A program made the translations under genes and the position numbers. Positions 49,839 through 59,343 of a stretch of 64,000 nucleotides of DNA are shown here, in pieces. This DNA is from Clostridium guangxiense (GTDB lineage: Bacteria > Bacillota > Clostridia > Clostridiales > Clostridiaceae). Location: assembly GCF_021043395.1 (NCBI RefSeq), contig NZ_JAJNKE010000004.1:124001-188000 (forward strand), written 5' to 3'. The first letter of the stretch is position 1. Each line of letters opens with the position of its first letter. The notes below the pieces were generated by a model. It had not been told where the DNA came from. It saw only the letters and a list, made by a program, of their open reading frames with translations, and ran no database searches.

Positions 49839-51539
49839 CTATGATATCGGTAAAGTAACTGTAAATTTACTTCCACGATTAAGTGCACTTTCAATTTCTA
49901 TTGTCCCCTTAAAATTCATAACTATATGCTTTACTATAGCAAGACCAAGCCCTGTTCCCCCCTTAGCTCTAGAACGTGCCTTATCCACTCTATAGAAAGT
50001 TTCAAAAAGCCTAGGTATATCCTTTTCTGGTATACCGACACCGGTATCTTCCACCCATATAATGCATTTATTATTTTCATACTTACTTCCAATAAAAACC
50101 TTATCGCCACTTTCACTATATTTTATAGCATTATCGGTAAGATTAATAATAATTTGTTTAAATTTATCAATATCGCCTGTTATCATTGGGCCTTCTGCAC
50201 ACTCAATTTTAATCTCAATATTTTTTTTACCAGCAGTATCCTTAAGCAAATTGTATACTTCTGTAATGCAAACTTTTACGTCTATTTTTTCCTTTTGTAT
50301 ATCTGTATTGATTTCTATATCTGAAAGTACAAGTATATCTCCTATAAGCCTTGTTAATCTATCTACTTCATTATCTATTATATCTAAAAATTCATTTCTC
50401 TCTTTATCATCATCAACATACCTTATGGTTTCAGCAAATCCTTTTATTGAAGTAAGTGGAGTTTTAAGTTCATGAGAAACATTTGCAACAAATTGAGTTC
50501 TCATATTTTCAAGTTTTTTCATATCCGTAATATCCTGAAATACAGCAACGATTCCTATACATTCATATCCATTTATTATATCAGCAGTCTTAACTCTAAG
50601 AATTCTTTCCGTTGGCCACACAATTTTAAGTTCTTTGTATTTTTTTGACTTCTCTCTAAATATATTTTCAAGATCATAATTTCTTATGTTATCAATAAGC
50701 TTTAAACCTATTATATTTTTTTCAATTCCAAATATCTTTTCAGCATAAGGATTTATCATTATTACATTATTTTTTCTATCCACAGCTATAACTCCACTAT
50801 CCATACTTTCAAGTATAGCCTCAAGCTTATTCTGTTTTTCCATAGAATCCATGATTGTACTCTGAAGTTTATCTGCCATATTATTGAAAGTCCTGCCCAG
50901 ATCACTTATTTCATCATTAGATGACACTTTAACCCTTCCTTCAAGCTCCCCTTTTGCTATTGCAGAAGTTATAAATTCCAAATCTTTTATAGGACTTGTA
51001 ATTCGATTCGAAAGTTTAAATGATAAAAGCATAGCTACAAGACCGCTTACTGCGACAACTCCCATGTAATATTTCAAGTAAATACGTTTAAAACTATTAA
51101 CATATGAAATTTGCATAGCACTTCTAATTATAGTACCGTCGTTTCTTCTATATGCATAATATATTATATTCTTTTTTAAGGAATCACTGTACCTTATACT
51201 ATAGCCCTCTCCATTTTTCCTCGCTTCAATTACCTCAGTTCTTTTATTATGATTATCAAGTTTTTTAGGATCTACATCATTATCATATAACACTACTCCA
51301 TTTTTATTTATATATGTAATTCTAAAATCACAGTTTTTGAACTCTTCTTTTAATATATCAATTGTCTTATCTTCATGATTAAAATTCAGCAAATTTGAAA
51401 CTAGAATGCTGTTTCTCTTCAAATTCTGTTTTAAATTTTCTTCATACTCCTTGTTTACAATCTTCATAAATAAAAATGTTACAATAAAAAGAGTAAAAAC
51501 AAGGATAATTATATTATATAAAAATAACTTTTTCCTCAT
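49839..51539 (-). CDS. phoR: phosphate-sensing histidine kinase PhoR
   Basis: The protein has 566 residues. TM1 is at about 10-30, an extracellular sensor follows to about 155, then TM2 to about 180. HAMP (TSPIKDLEFITSAIAKGELEG), PAS (SMDSGVIAVDRKNNVIMINPYAEKIFG), HisKA with phospho-His in VSHELKTPLTS, and HATPase with N-box NLTDNAIKYS and GTGLGLAIVKH follow in order. It phosphorylates PhoP when phosphate is scarce. I start at the ATG that has AAGGTGA 5 bases upstream, one base after the phoP stop. Assignment as PhoR rests on domain order and on the adjacent phoP and pst genes. Confidence 0.93.
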   Translation of the reverse strand: MRKKLFLYNIIILVFTLFIVTFLFMKIVNKEYEENLKQNLKRNSILVSNLLNFNHEDKTIDILKEEFKNCDFRITYINKNGVVLYDNDVDPKKLDNHNKRTEVIEARKNGEGYSIRYSDSLKKNIIYYAYRRNDGTIIRSAMQISYVNSFKRIYLKYYMGVVAVSGLVAMLLSFKLSNRITSPIKDLEFITSAIAKGELEGRVKVSSNDEISDLGRTFNNMADKLQSTIMDSMEKQNKLEAILESMDSGVIAVDRKNNVIMINPYAEKIFGIEKNIIGLKLIDNIRNYDLENIFREKSKKYKELKIVWPTERILRVKTADIINGYECIGIVAVFQDITDMKKLENMRTQFVANVSHELKTPLTSIKGFAETIRYVDDDKERNEFLDIIDNEVDRLTRLIGDILVLSDIEINTDIQKEKIDVKVCITEVYNLLKDTAGKKNIEIKIECAEGPMITGDIDKFKQIIINLTDNAIKYSESGDKVFIGSKYENNKCIIWVEDTGVGIPEKDIPRLFETFYRVDKARSRAKGGTGLGLAIVKHIVMNFKGTIEIESALNRGSKFTVTLPIS

Positions 51540-51540
51540 C

Positions 51541-52239
51541 TTACTCACCTTCAAAATTAAATCTATAACCTATTCCTCTTATAGTTTCTATATACTTTGG
51601 ATTTTTATCATCCTGTTCAATTTTTTGTCTTAAATGTCTTATATGTACATCAACTGTACGTGTTTCTCCAACATACTCGTAACCCCAAATTTTATCAAGA
51701 AGAAAATCTCTTGTCATAACTCTTCCTTTATTTTTTACTAAAACTTCAAGCAATTCAAATTCTTTTAATGTGAGCTCTATCTTTTCATTATTTTTAATAA
51801 CTTCATGCTTTTGAAAATCAATTGATATATCACTAAATTTATAGATTTTATCGTTATACTCAACTTTAGTTCTTCTTAAAACAGCTTTAACTCTTGCTAT
51901 AAGTTCTCTTACTGAAAAAGGCTTTGTAATGTAATCATCAGCACCAAGTTCAAGCCCTAAAATCTTATCAAGTTCCTCACTTTTTGCCGTAAGCATAATA
52001 ACAGGCATATTTGATATATTATTATCACGTCTTATTTCTCTGCACACATCATACCCGTCTAATTCAGGAAGCATGAGATCAAGAAGTACTAATTGTGGTA
52101 ATTCTTGTTTTGCCATTTTTAATCCATCAACTCCATTATTTGCACTTATTACTTTATACCCGTTCTTTTCGAGATTGAAAGTAATAAGTTGCACAATATG
52201 AGGTTCGTCATCTACTACTAAAATTTTTTCTCCAGCCAT
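51541..52239 (-). CDS. phoP: OmpR-family response regulator PhoP
   Basis: The protein has 232 residues. The receiver domain has the acidic pair DDE, phospho-Asp in LLDLMLPELDG and Lys in ITKPFSVREL. The C-terminal winged-helix DNA-binding domain has LTLKEFELLEVLVKN and RTVDVHIRHLRQKIE. It is cotranscribed with phoR and lies upstream of pst, so it is the likely Pho regulator. TTAACATT repeats in the pstS promoter fit its expected site. Confidence 0.95.
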   Translation of the reverse strand: MAGEKILVVDDEPHIVQLITFNLEKNGYKVISANNGVDGLKMAKQELPQLVLLDLMLPELDGYDVCREIRRDNNISNMPVIMLTAKSEELDKILGLELGADDYITKPFSVRELIARVKAVLRRTKVEYNDKIYKFSDISIDFQKHEVIKNNEKIELTLKEFELLEVLVKNKGRVMTRDFLLDKIWGYEYVGETRTVDVHIRHLRQKIEQDDKNPKYIETIRGIGYRFNFEGE

Positions 52240-52256
52240 ATTTTATACCTCCAGTT

Positions 52257-52961
52257 CTATTTTAGAAAAATAAAGGAAAACATTCTTCCGGCCTTATTTC
52301 CATCTCTTCTATAAGAATAAAATTCATATTTGGTGCTGCAATTAGTACACTGATTTAAGCTTTTAAAACTTTTTACTCCACTATTCTCAAGCTGCTTCTC
52401 TATGCATTTTTGCAAATTTAGCCTTCCATTTAAGTATATTTTTTCCCTCTTATATATTGATACCTCTTTAAATTTTTCTGCAGTATCATATCCAAATTCA
52501 TAACAGCACTCCATATTATGTGGACCTATAACTGCATTTATATCTTCAACTTTACATCCAAATTCCTCTTTCATCTTGATAACTGTTTTTTCTACTATGC
52601 AAGCTAATGTACCCTTCCAGCCACTGTGAACAGCCGCAAAGACTTGATTTTTTTTATCATAAATTAGGATAGGAACACAATCAGCAGTAAAAACTCCTAT
52701 TGCTATATTTTTTTTATCTGAAATTAAGGCATCGCCATTGTAAGTTTTTTCATCATATATATAAATATCATCACTATGAATCTGATTTAGATATCCAACT
52801 TCATCTACACCGAACCATTTTTTAATATTATTAATGTTATTTAATCCAATATCAGATTTTAAATTAAAGTCTAAATTATTTTTAGCAGTTGAGAAATATA
52901 AATGAGCGTTACCATCTTTTATTTCTATAAAATCATAATCTCCTATGCTTTTTATTTTCAT
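52257..52961 (-). CDS. pgeF: peptidoglycan editing factor PgeF (YfiH/laccase-domain family)
   Basis: The protein has 234 residues. It belongs to the multicopper-oxidase-like DUF152 family now called PgeF, which removes mis-inserted L-Ser muropeptide precursors. Metal-binding His and Cys occur in AAVHSGWKGTLA (His-Ser-Gly-Trp-Lys-Gly signature), FTADCVPIL and IGPHNMECCYEF. It lies 17 bases upstream of phoP on the same strand. In Firmicutes it is common near nrdR, ylmC and cell-division genes, as here. Confidence 0.92.
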   Translation of the reverse strand: MKIKSIGDYDFIEIKDGNAHLYFSTAKNNLDFNLKSDIGLNNINNIKKWFGVDEVGYLNQIHSDDIYIYDEKTYNGDALISDKKNIAIGVFTADCVPILIYDKKNQVFAAVHSGWKGTLACIVEKTVIKMKEEFGCKVEDINAVIGPHNMECCYEFGYDTAEKFKEVSIYKREKIYLNGRLNLQKCIEKQLENSGVKSFKSLNQCTNCSTKYEFYSYRRDGNKAGRMFSFIFLK

Positions 52962-53056
52962 AGATAATTATCCTCCCAATAATATATTAGCATACTTTAT
53001 TTTTTTGTGTTAATACAAACAATATTTTAACATAATTAACAATATCTTAATATAAA

Positions 53057-53086
53057 AAAATTGATAGGTTTAACCCTATCAATTTT
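53057..53086. terminator. bidirectional terminator after nrdR
   Basis: AAAATTGATAGG / CCTATCAATTTT are perfect 12-base arms with A/T flanks, between nrdR and pgeF. Confidence 0.85.
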
Positions 53087-53114
53087 AAATTTTTAAGAGA
53101 CAAATCAAATAAAA

Positions 53115-53588
53115 TTATTCCTCACACTTCTTGTTTATTAAATTTGACAATTCCTTCATAAAAGTGTTTATGTCCTTAAATTGTCTATACACGGAAGCAA
53201 ATCTAACATAAGATATTTCGTCAATATCCTTAAGTTTATCCATAGCCATTTCTCCAATGGTATTTGATTTTATTTCCGTCAGCATTTGATTACTTATAGT
53301 CTTTTCGATCTCAGACGCTATATCTTCAATTTGCTTTCTCGAAACTGGTCTTTTCTCACAAGATTTTATGAGTCCATTAACTATTTTAGATTTATCAAAA
53401 AATTCTCTACTGGAATCCTTTTTTACAACTAATATTGGTATATCTTCAACTTTTTCATATGTAGTATATCTTTTAGAACATCCAAGACATTCTCTTCTTC
53501 TTCTTATTGCCATATTATCTTCTGTTGATCTTGAGTCTACTACTTTACTTTCATCATATCCGCAAAATGGACATTTCAATACTTTCAC
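53115..53588 (-). CDS. nrdR: transcriptional repressor NrdR of ribonucleotide reductase genes
   Basis: The protein has 157 residues. The N-terminal zinc ribbon shows CPFCG and CLGCSKRYTTYE, and the ATP-cone domain (about 46-136) contains VVKKDSSREFFDKSKIVNGL. NrdR binds NrdR boxes upstream of nrd operons in a dATP/ATP-dependent way. The length is standard. It sits between ylmC and pgeF; no nrd gene is in the window. Confidence 0.97.
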   Translation of the reverse strand: MKVLKCPFCGYDESKVVDSRSTEDNMAIRRRRECLGCSKRYTTYEKVEDIPILVVKKDSSREFFDKSKIVNGLIKSCEKRPVSRKQIEDIASEIEKTISNQMLTEIKSNTIGEMAMDKLKDIDEISYVRFASVYRQFKDINTFMKELSNLINKKCEE

Positions 53589-53640
53589 GTCCTTTGTTAT
53601 AAAACTTTAACATAATTATACACTTTATGTAACACATTAT

Positions 53641-53892
53641 TCAATCCCTATTTTCAAATAAGTTATCTCCATCTAAGAGTATTACATCTACCCCTATAAC
53701 TTTTATTTTATCCCATCCTATTTCTATATCATCACTTTTGGAAAACCAATGTGAACTTTTAGAATTTGGAATTGTTAAAGATAGAACTTTATAATTTTCA
53801 GTATCAACTTTTAAATCCTTTATAAAGCCAAGCTTTGTTCCAGTATTTATATCTATAAGCTCCATTGATTTTAAACCATTCAAAGAATGCAT
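53641..53892 (-). CDS. ylmC: YlmC/YmxH family PRC-barrel protein
   Basis: The protein has 83 residues. A single PRC-barrel-like fold contains MELIDINTGTKLGFIKDL and IPWDKI-like IGWDKIKVIGVDVILL. The family is small, widespread beside sigG or spoIIM-type sporulation genes in clostridia, and its role is not established. AGGGAG precedes the ATG. It is followed by nrdR at 52 bases. Confidence 0.88.
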   Translation of the reverse strand: MHSLNGLKSMELIDINTGTKLGFIKDLKVDTENYKVLSLTIPNSKSSHWFSKSDDIEIGWDKIKVIGVDVILLDGDNLFENRD

Positions 53893-53979
53893 ATAGCTCC
53901 CTCCAAAAAAATTAATTTATACATTATATGAATCTCAAACGTAAATTAGACTTATGAGCATGCACCTTCTAACGGAAAT

Positions 53980-54023
53980 AATAAAAAGTAATAGTTTTGA
54001 ATTATCAACTATTACTTTTTATT
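53980..54023 (-). terminator. terminator after sigG
   Basis: AATAAAAAGTAATAGTT / AACTATTACTTTTTATT are perfect 17-base arms with a 10-base loop. It ends the spoIIGA-sigE-sigG transcripts before ylmC. Confidence 0.85.
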
Positions 54024-54032
54024 ATGATTAAA

Positions 54033-54806
54033 TTAAACATATTTCCTCATATGCTTTAGCGCAGTTTTTTCAAGTCTGGAGACCTGAGCCTGAGAAATCC
54101 CTATTTCATCCGCAACCTCCATTTGAGTTCTTCCATCGAAAAAACGCATATTGAGTATCATTTTTTCTCTACTGCTCAATTTTTTCATAGCTTCCTTAAT
54201 AGATATGTCCTGAACCCAAGTTTGATCATGACTTTTATTGTCACTTATCTGATCCATAACATATATTGCATCTCCATCATCGTGATATATTGGTTCATAT
54301 AGTGACATTGGTTCTTGTATAGCATCTAGTGCAAATATTACTTCTTCCCTTGGCACCTTGAGCTCCTTTGCAATTTGAGATACAGTTGGTTCTTTATTAT
54401 TTTTTGCTACAAATTTATCTCTTACTTGAAGAGCTCTATATGCAATATCCCTAAGTGATCTGCTTACCCTTATTGAATTATTATCTCTTAAATACCTTCT
54501 TATTTCACCTATGATCATAGGAACTGCATATGTCGAAAACTTTACATTTTGACTCAAATCAAAATTGTCTATTGACTTTATAAGCCCTATACAGCCAACT
54601 TGAAATAAATCATCAGCATTTTCACCCCTATTATTAAATCTTTGTATTACACTTAACACTAATCTCAAATTTCCCTTGATGAACTTTTCTCTTGAACTCT
54701 CATTGCCATTTCTCATACTTATCAAAAGTTCCCGCATTTCCTTCTCCTTTAAAACAGGAAGTTTTGATGTATTAACTCCACATATTTCCACCTTATTTAT
54801 AATCAC
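54033..54806 (-). CDS. sigG: RNA polymerase forespore sigma factor SigG
   Basis: The protein has 257 residues. It is the late forespore-specific sigma factor. It starts with GTG preceded by GAAGGGG. The VEICGVNTSKLPVLK N-terminus (bound by the anti-sigma factor region) is a SigG hallmark. Region 2 has GNLRLVLSVIQRFNNRG and DLFQVGCIGLIKSIDNFDLS, and region 4 has GISQAQVSRLEK. The spacing behind sigE (about 70 bases with a stem-loop) matches the conserved spoIIGA-sigE-sigG cluster. Confidence 0.98.
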   Translation of the reverse strand: MIINKVEICGVNTSKLPVLKEKEMRELLISMRNGNESSREKFIKGNLRLVLSVIQRFNNRGENADDLFQVGCIGLIKSIDNFDLSQNVKFSTYAVPMIIGEIRRYLRDNNSIRVSRSLRDIAYRALQVRDKFVAKNNKEPTVSQIAKELKVPREEVIFALDAIQEPMSLYEPIYHDDGDAIYVMDQISDNKSHDQTWVQDISIKEAMKKLSSREKMILNMRFFDGRTQMEVADEIGISQAQVSRLEKTALKHMRKYV

Positions 54807-54821
54807 TTTATCAGCCCCTTC

Positions 54822-54846
54822 GGAATAATAGCATTAAAATTATTCC
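54822..54846 (-). promoter_or_regulatory. stem-loop between sigE and sigG
   Basis: GGAATAAT / ATTATTCC has a 9-base loop and lies ahead of the sigG ribosome site. It could attenuate read-through from the early spoIIGA-sigE message into sigG or be a sigma-G operator region. I read no convincing sigma-F/G -35 and -10 pair. Confidence 0.4.
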
Positions 54847-54877
54847 CCTTAAAAACTGATTTTATACGATAGACAGC

Positions 54878-55585
54878 CTATAGCATTTTATTTATCTCTC
54901 GCTTTAAACGTTTAATTATTCTTTTCTCAAGCCTTGAAATATATGACTGAGAAATGCCTAACATGTCTGCAACCTCCTTCTGAGTTTTTTCACCATAACC
55001 CGTAAGACCATATCTTAATTCAACTATCTCCTTCTCTCTGCTATTTAATTTTTGAAGAGCTACTACAAGAAGTTGCTTATCCACTTCATCTTCAATGAAA
55101 TTATACACACAATCGTTATCTGTACCTAATATATCCGATAACAATAATTCATTTCCATCCCAATCTACATTTAATGGTTCATAAAAAGATATTTCAGATT
55201 TCACCTTGCTGTTTCTTCTAAGATACATAAGTATTTCATTTTCTATACATCTTGATGCATATGTAGCTAATTTGATTTTTTTCCTTGGATCAAAAGTGTT
55301 TACGGCTTTAATTAATCCTATAGTTCCTACTGATATTAAATCTTCAACTCCAACACCGGTGTTTTCAAACTTCCTAGCAATATACACAACAAGCCTTAAA
55401 TTTCTCTCTATTAAAATTGACCTTACACTTTCATCACCTTCAATTAGTCTATTTACTAAATCATCTTCTTCATCTTTTGACAATGGAGGAGGAAGAGCAT
55501 CATTTCCACCTATATAATAAAGTTTTCCCGAAAATAATTTAATTTTGCTTAATAACCTATTTATCAATACTAATAATCGCCTCAT
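54878..55585 (-). CDS. sigE: RNA polymerase mother-cell sigma factor SigE (pro-form)
   Basis: The protein has 235 residues. It is the early mother-cell sigma factor, made as an inactive precursor. The hydrophobic basic pro-region [18 protein letters not shown] is what SpoIIGA removes. Region 2 has [18 protein letters not shown] and [19 protein letters not shown]; region 4 has [15 protein letters not shown] start at the ATG with GGAGGGG 4 bases upstream; the frame continues 20 codons into spoIIGA without a site. Its protease gene lies just upstream. Confidence 0.97.
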   Translation of the reverse strand: MRRLLVLINRLLSKIKLFSGKLYYIGGNDALPPPLSKDEEDDLVNRLIEGDESVRSILIERNLRLVVYIARKFENTGVGVEDLISVGTIGLIKAVNTFDPRKKIKLATYASRCIENEILMYLRRNSKVKSEISFYEPLNVDWDGNELLLSDILGTDNDCVYNFIEDEVDKQLLVVALQKLNSREKEIVELRYGLTGYGEKTQKEVADMLGISQSYISRLEKRIIKRLKREINKML

Positions 55586-55598
55586 AAAACCCCTCCAT

Positions 55599-56399
55599 TC
55601 ATATACATCCTCTAGGCAAAAGTGCTGTATAGTCATTATATTCACTTAATTTATTATCACTTAAAGCTATTATCATATCCTTATTTTTTATTTTGTTTCC
55701 CACATATATTTTTACATAGGATGGCTTAAAAGCCTCCAAGTTTCCAATCTTACCATTTACAACTTTATATTTTATGTAATATTTGTACCTATCATCTACT
55801 ACAATATTATCTAATGAATTTCTTTCAATAATCATTACTGGAAGATTAGTTACTGGTTCTCTTAATTCATTTCCAGTATCTAAAAATGCTTTTACAAATT
55901 TTTTGGTATTATCTACGCCAATCTCAACAGAATATATTAAATTGTATATATCCTTCCTATCCTTTACAAAAGTAATTATTCTAAATATGAGCATATACAA
56001 AATCATTATCCCAATTATCAGATATCTATAAGATATATTTTTAAAATTAAAATCAAAAAATGTAAATTGTGACTGTGAAAAATCTAGAAACATACATATA
56101 CCTGCTAAAGTCATTGAGTAAATTATAAGTATAGCTAAAGCTTTTATATTAAACAATATGTTTTTACTTCTAAACGTAATATAAATCATAATCTCAGCAG
56201 CAATTATTTTAAATGCAAAACCAGATAAAAATCTAATTTTAGGAAAAATCAATGTACAAATATATAGGCCGCCTATTGTTCCTGCTATAAATAAATATCT
56301 AAATTTAACTTTTTTCATTAGTGTTTGAGATGTTATGTAAAGCAAAAATGTATTTACAATGGCATTTTCAATTATCAGTACATCAAGGTATATTACCAA
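55599..56399 (-). CDS. spoIIGA: sporulation sigma-E factor-processing peptidase SpoIIGA
   Basis: The protein has 266 residues. It is a membrane aspartic protease that cleaves pro-SigE at the septum. The first 150 residues are five or so hydrophobic helices ([18 protein letters not shown] onward). The C-terminal half has the aspartic-protease motif [17 protein letters not shown] with the catalytic Asp. It starts with TTG, which has GAGGTG 7 bases upstream, and is followed by sigE at 13 bases. A TTTTGTCATTTT stretch about 50 bases upstream vaguely resembles a Spo0A box. Confidence 0.96.
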   Translation of the reverse strand: MVIYLDVLIIENAIVNTFLLYITSQTLMKKVKFRYLFIAGTIGGLYICTLIFPKIRFLSGFAFKIIAAEIMIYITFRSKNILFNIKALAILIIYSMTLAGICMFLDFSQSQFTFFDFNFKNISYRYLIIGIMILYMLIFRIITFVKDRKDIYNLIYSVEIGVDNTKKFVKAFLDTGNELREPVTNLPVMIIERNSLDNIVVDDRYKYYIKYKVVNGKIGNLEAFKPSYVKIYVGNKIKNKDMIIALSDNKLSEYNDYTALLPRGCI

Positions 56400-56637
56400 T
56401 GCTACTCACCTCTTTTATGATAATTATATTACTAACATCTTCAAAATTTTGTCATTTTATATTAATTGAATAATTTTTTTAATTCTTAATTTTTGATAAT
56501 AAGTTTTTTATAATGCTATATAATATCTTTTTTATGGATAATCTGCCCTGAATATAAAAATGAACTAAAAATATTGGGTATTATATGATTAGTGAGAGTA
56601 GAAAATAAGAATGGCATTTTAGTTAAATAATTATAAA

Positions 56638-56663
56638 AAAAAGTGCCTATAAAAGCACTTTTT
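56638..56663 (-). terminator. terminator after ftsZ
   Basis: AAAAAGTGC / GCACTTTTT has an 8-base loop; on the minus strand the T-run is long (eight Ts). It ends the ftsAZ transcript ahead of spoIIGA. Confidence 0.85.
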
Positions 56664-57780
56664 AAAATCTATTTTTATTATGTTGTCTTCTTAAAAAAGC
56701 AGGTATATCAAGATCATCCTTTTTTACAGTAAATGAACCCGTATTGTCTAAAGCACTAGCAGCTTCATCTTCTGGCTTGTTAGCTGATGAAACTATATTT
56801 TCATCTTCATCTTTTTGTTCCTCTTTATCATTTTCAAATCCTGTTGCTATTACTGTTATTCTTATTTCGTCTTTTAAATTTTCATCTATTACAGCACCAA
56901 ATATTATATTAGCATCTGGATCTGCTGCTTCTTGCACTACCTGGGCTGCTTCGTTTATTTCAAGAAGACCAAGATCTGCCCCACCAGTAACATTTAGAAG
57001 AACACCAGTAGCCCCAACAATTGAAGTTTCCAAAAGAGGACTTGATATTGCTTGTTTCGCTGCATCAGCTGCTCTTGTATCTCCTGCCCCTCTTCCAACA
57101 CCCATATGCGCAAGACCTTTATCAATCATAACAGTTCTTACATCTGCAAAATCTAAATTTACAAGTCCTGGAATAGTGATCAAATCAGAAATACCTTGAA
57201 CACCTTGTCTTAAAACATCATCTGCAAGTTTAAATGCTTCAACAAGTGTAGTTTTTTTATCTACAATAGCAAGCAATCTTTCATTAGGAATAGTTACAAG
57301 TGTATCCACTCCCTCTTTTAAGTTTTTGATTCCTGCTTCAGCATGAAGCATTCTTTTTCTGCCTTCAAATGGGAAAGGCTTTGTAACTACACCTACAGTT
57401 AAAATCCCCATAGATTTTGCAACTTCCGCAACAACTGGAGCTGCACCTGTTCCTGTACCGCCTCCCATACCAGCTGTTATAAATACCATATCCGCGCCCT
57501 TTATAGCTTGGGCAATTTCATCTTTACTTTCTTCTGCTGCCTTTTTACCAATTTCCGGATTCGCCCCTGCACCTAAACCTTTAGTAAGTTTATCACCTAT
57601 TTGTATTTTTTGTGAAGCTTTAGAAAGAGCTAAAGCCTGCTTGTCCGTATTTATTGCAATAAATTCTACATTTTTAAGTCCTTCTACAATCATTCTGTTT
57701 ACGGCATTATTTCCACCACCGCCGCAACCTATTACCTTTATCTGAGCAAATTGCTGAACATCAACATCAAAATCAAGCAC
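56662..57780 (-). CDS. ftsZ: cell division protein FtsZ
   Basis: The protein has 372 residues. It is the tubulin-like GTPase that forms the division ring. N-terminal [13 protein letters not shown], the tubulin signature [14 protein letters not shown] and the T7-loop region are intact. A variable acidic linker ([12 protein letters not shown]) precedes the conserved C-terminal peptide [11 protein letters not shown] that binds FtsA and SepF. GTG is used as the start, with GGGAGG 7 bases upstream; the longer in-frame extension runs into ftsA. It lies 16 bases after ftsA. Confidence 0.97.
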   Translation of the reverse strand: MLDFDVDVQQFAQIKVIGCGGGGNNAVNRMIVEGLKNVEFIAINTDKQALALSKASQKIQIGDKLTKGLGAGANPEIGKKAAEESKDEIAQAIKGADMVFITAGMGGGTGTGAAPVVAEVAKSMGILTVGVVTKPFPFEGRKRMLHAEAGIKNLKEGVDTLVTIPNERLLAIVDKKTTLVEAFKLADDVLRQGVQGISDLITIPGLVNLDFADVRTVMIDKGLAHMGVGRGAGDTRAADAAKQAISSPLLETSIVGATGVLLNVTGGADLGLLEINEAAQVVQEAADPDANIIFGAVIDENLKDEIRITVIATGFENDKEEQKDEDENIVSSANKPEDEAASALDNTGSFTVKKDDLDIPAFLRRQHNKNRF

Positions 57781-57796
57781 AATAATACCTCCCTCA

Positions 57797-59056
57797 TTAG
57801 AAAAGATCTGTAAAAAAATCCTTAACCCTTGAAAAAACATTTATATTTTCCTGGCTTTTTTTACTGCTTTTATTCCATATACTTTTTATTTCATCTTCAT
57901 TGCTAAAACTTGAAAAATCATCATTTTCAATATTCACACTATTGCATATATCATATGTAATGCCTACCGCACCTGCATACATTGGATTAGACGCTCCTAC
58001 ATAATTAGGTGAACCTATTTCTACACTTTTGCCTAAAATATTATTACCAAGCTCATCTGCTCCTCTTATTAACGCTATACCACCACCAACTATTACCACA
58101 TTTGATATTTCATTGTAGTATCCACTATCAACTATTTTCTTTTTTATAAACTCATATAATTCTTCTACTCTTGACTTTATTATTAGTTTTAAAAATTTAC
58201 AATCAACACTAGTAACTTCATTATTGGATAATTTTACACTGACCTTTTCAGCATATCCGGAATTACCATTCCTTATATCTGCAAACTTGAACTTTAATTT
58301 TTCCGCCTCGTTAAACGGTATTTTTAGTCCAATTGAAATGTCATTAGTTATATTGTTACCGCCTAAAGGAATAAAATCTTCATAACAAATATTATCATTT
58401 TTTATAATAGTTATGTCTATTGTTTCTGCTCCAACGTCTATTAAGGCACATCCAAGTTCTCTATCTTCTGATGATAATACAACATTTGAAACAACTTTAG
58501 GTGCAAAACAAATCCCTTTCACATTATATCCAGCTTTAGCTACACTCTTTATAAAATTATTTACAATTGCAGATTGCGCCGTAATAACATGAACATCAGC
58601 CTCTAATCTCATTCCACTCATTCCAATAGGATCCTTAATGTTATCATATCCATCAACAATAAACTGCTGAGGTTCAACTCCTATAATTTCATTGTTTGCT
58701 GGCACAGATATAAGCTTAGCAGATTCCAAAAGCCTTTCAACATCCTTATTTTTTATTTCTCTGTCATCTGACGAAACGGCAATTACAGCCTTGTTATGTA
58801 CCAATCCACATATACTTCCTGGAAGCGATATATAGATATTGTCTATCGTAATATCAATTATCATTTGTAATTTTTCAATACACTCTCTTATTGATTCAGC
58901 AGTTTTATCTATATTAACAATAATTGATTTCTTCAATCCCTTACAATCGGAAGAAGTTATTCCAAGTATTTCAATTGTCCCTCTTTTTGTAATTTTTCCT
59001 GCTGCTGCACAAATTTTTGATGATCCTATGTCTAAACCTACAATGTAACTATCCAT
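57797..59056 (-). CDS. ftsA: cell division protein FtsA
   Basis: The protein has 419 residues. It is an actin-like ATPase that tethers FtsZ filaments to the membrane. It contains N-terminal [13 protein letters not shown] (phosphate 1), [14 protein letters not shown] (phosphate 2), [17 protein letters not shown] (adenosine motif) and an SHS2-type insertion (1C) in the [25 protein letters not shown] region. The C-terminus ends in [12 protein letters not shown], a likely amphipathic membrane-binding helix. A sigma-H-type promoter lies about 140 bases upstream. Paired with ftsZ as usual. Confidence 0.95.
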   Translation of the reverse strand: MDSYIVGLDIGSSKICAAAGKITKRGTIEILGITSSDCKGLKKSIIVNIDKTAESIRECIEKLQMIIDITIDNIYISLPGSICGLVHNKAVIAVSSDDREIKNKDVERLLESAKLISVPANNEIIGVEPQQFIVDGYDNIKDPIGMSGMRLEADVHVITAQSAIVNNFIKSVAKAGYNVKGICFAPKVVSNVVLSSEDRELGCALIDVGAETIDITIIKNDNICYEDFIPLGGNNITNDISIGLKIPFNEAEKLKFKFADIRNGNSGYAEKVSVKLSNNEVTSVDCKFLKLIIKSRVEELYEFIKKKIVDSGYYNEISNVVIVGGGIALIRGADELGNNILGKSVEIGSPNYVGASNPMYAGAVGITYDICNSVNIENDDFSSFSNEDEIKSIWNKSSKKSQENINVFSRVKDFFTDLF

Positions 59057-59195
59057 TTACTTCCCTCCCTCTATGAGAACTCACATGTAGGAGAATATGC
59101 TTAAGATTTAACATATTTTGTATGAAAATCCCCTTAAATATTAATTTATTTCAACTTAATATTTAATTAATAATTTAAATTCCCTATATTAAATT

Positions 59196-59224
59196 ATATT
59201 CAACATAAATACAAATTTTCCTTT
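59196..59224 (-). promoter_or_regulatory. candidate sigma-H promoter of ftsA-ftsZ
   Basis: Minus strand AAAGGAAAA, 11 bases, GTTGAATAT: an exact fit to the sigma-H pattern RnAGGAwWW, 11-12 bases, RnnGAATww. In B. subtilis one ftsAZ promoter depends on sigma-H and lifts FtsZ at sporulation onset. The fit is good, but a single AT-rich match needs a transcript start to confirm it. Confidence 0.55.
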
Positions 59225-59289
59225 AATAATTTTAATAAAAATATAAGTCTGCTTAAACAGCATATATAATTATAGTATATACAAAAAAT

Positions 59290-59312
59290 AAGAGATATAC
59301 AAGATATCTCTT
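59290..59312 (-). terminator. terminator after the glycosyltransferase gene
   Basis: AAGAGATAT / ATATCTCTT are 9-base arms with a 5-base loop and a following T-run (ATTTTTTG) on the minus strand. Confidence 0.8.
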
Positions 59313-59343
59313 CTAATTTTTATCATGATTATATAAAATATTC

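Noticed and set aside
57781-57840. In-frame extension of FtsZ by 20 codons into the end of ftsA
   Set aside because: The GTG start with GGGAGG gives the expected FtsZ N-terminus; the extension overlaps ftsA in another frame.
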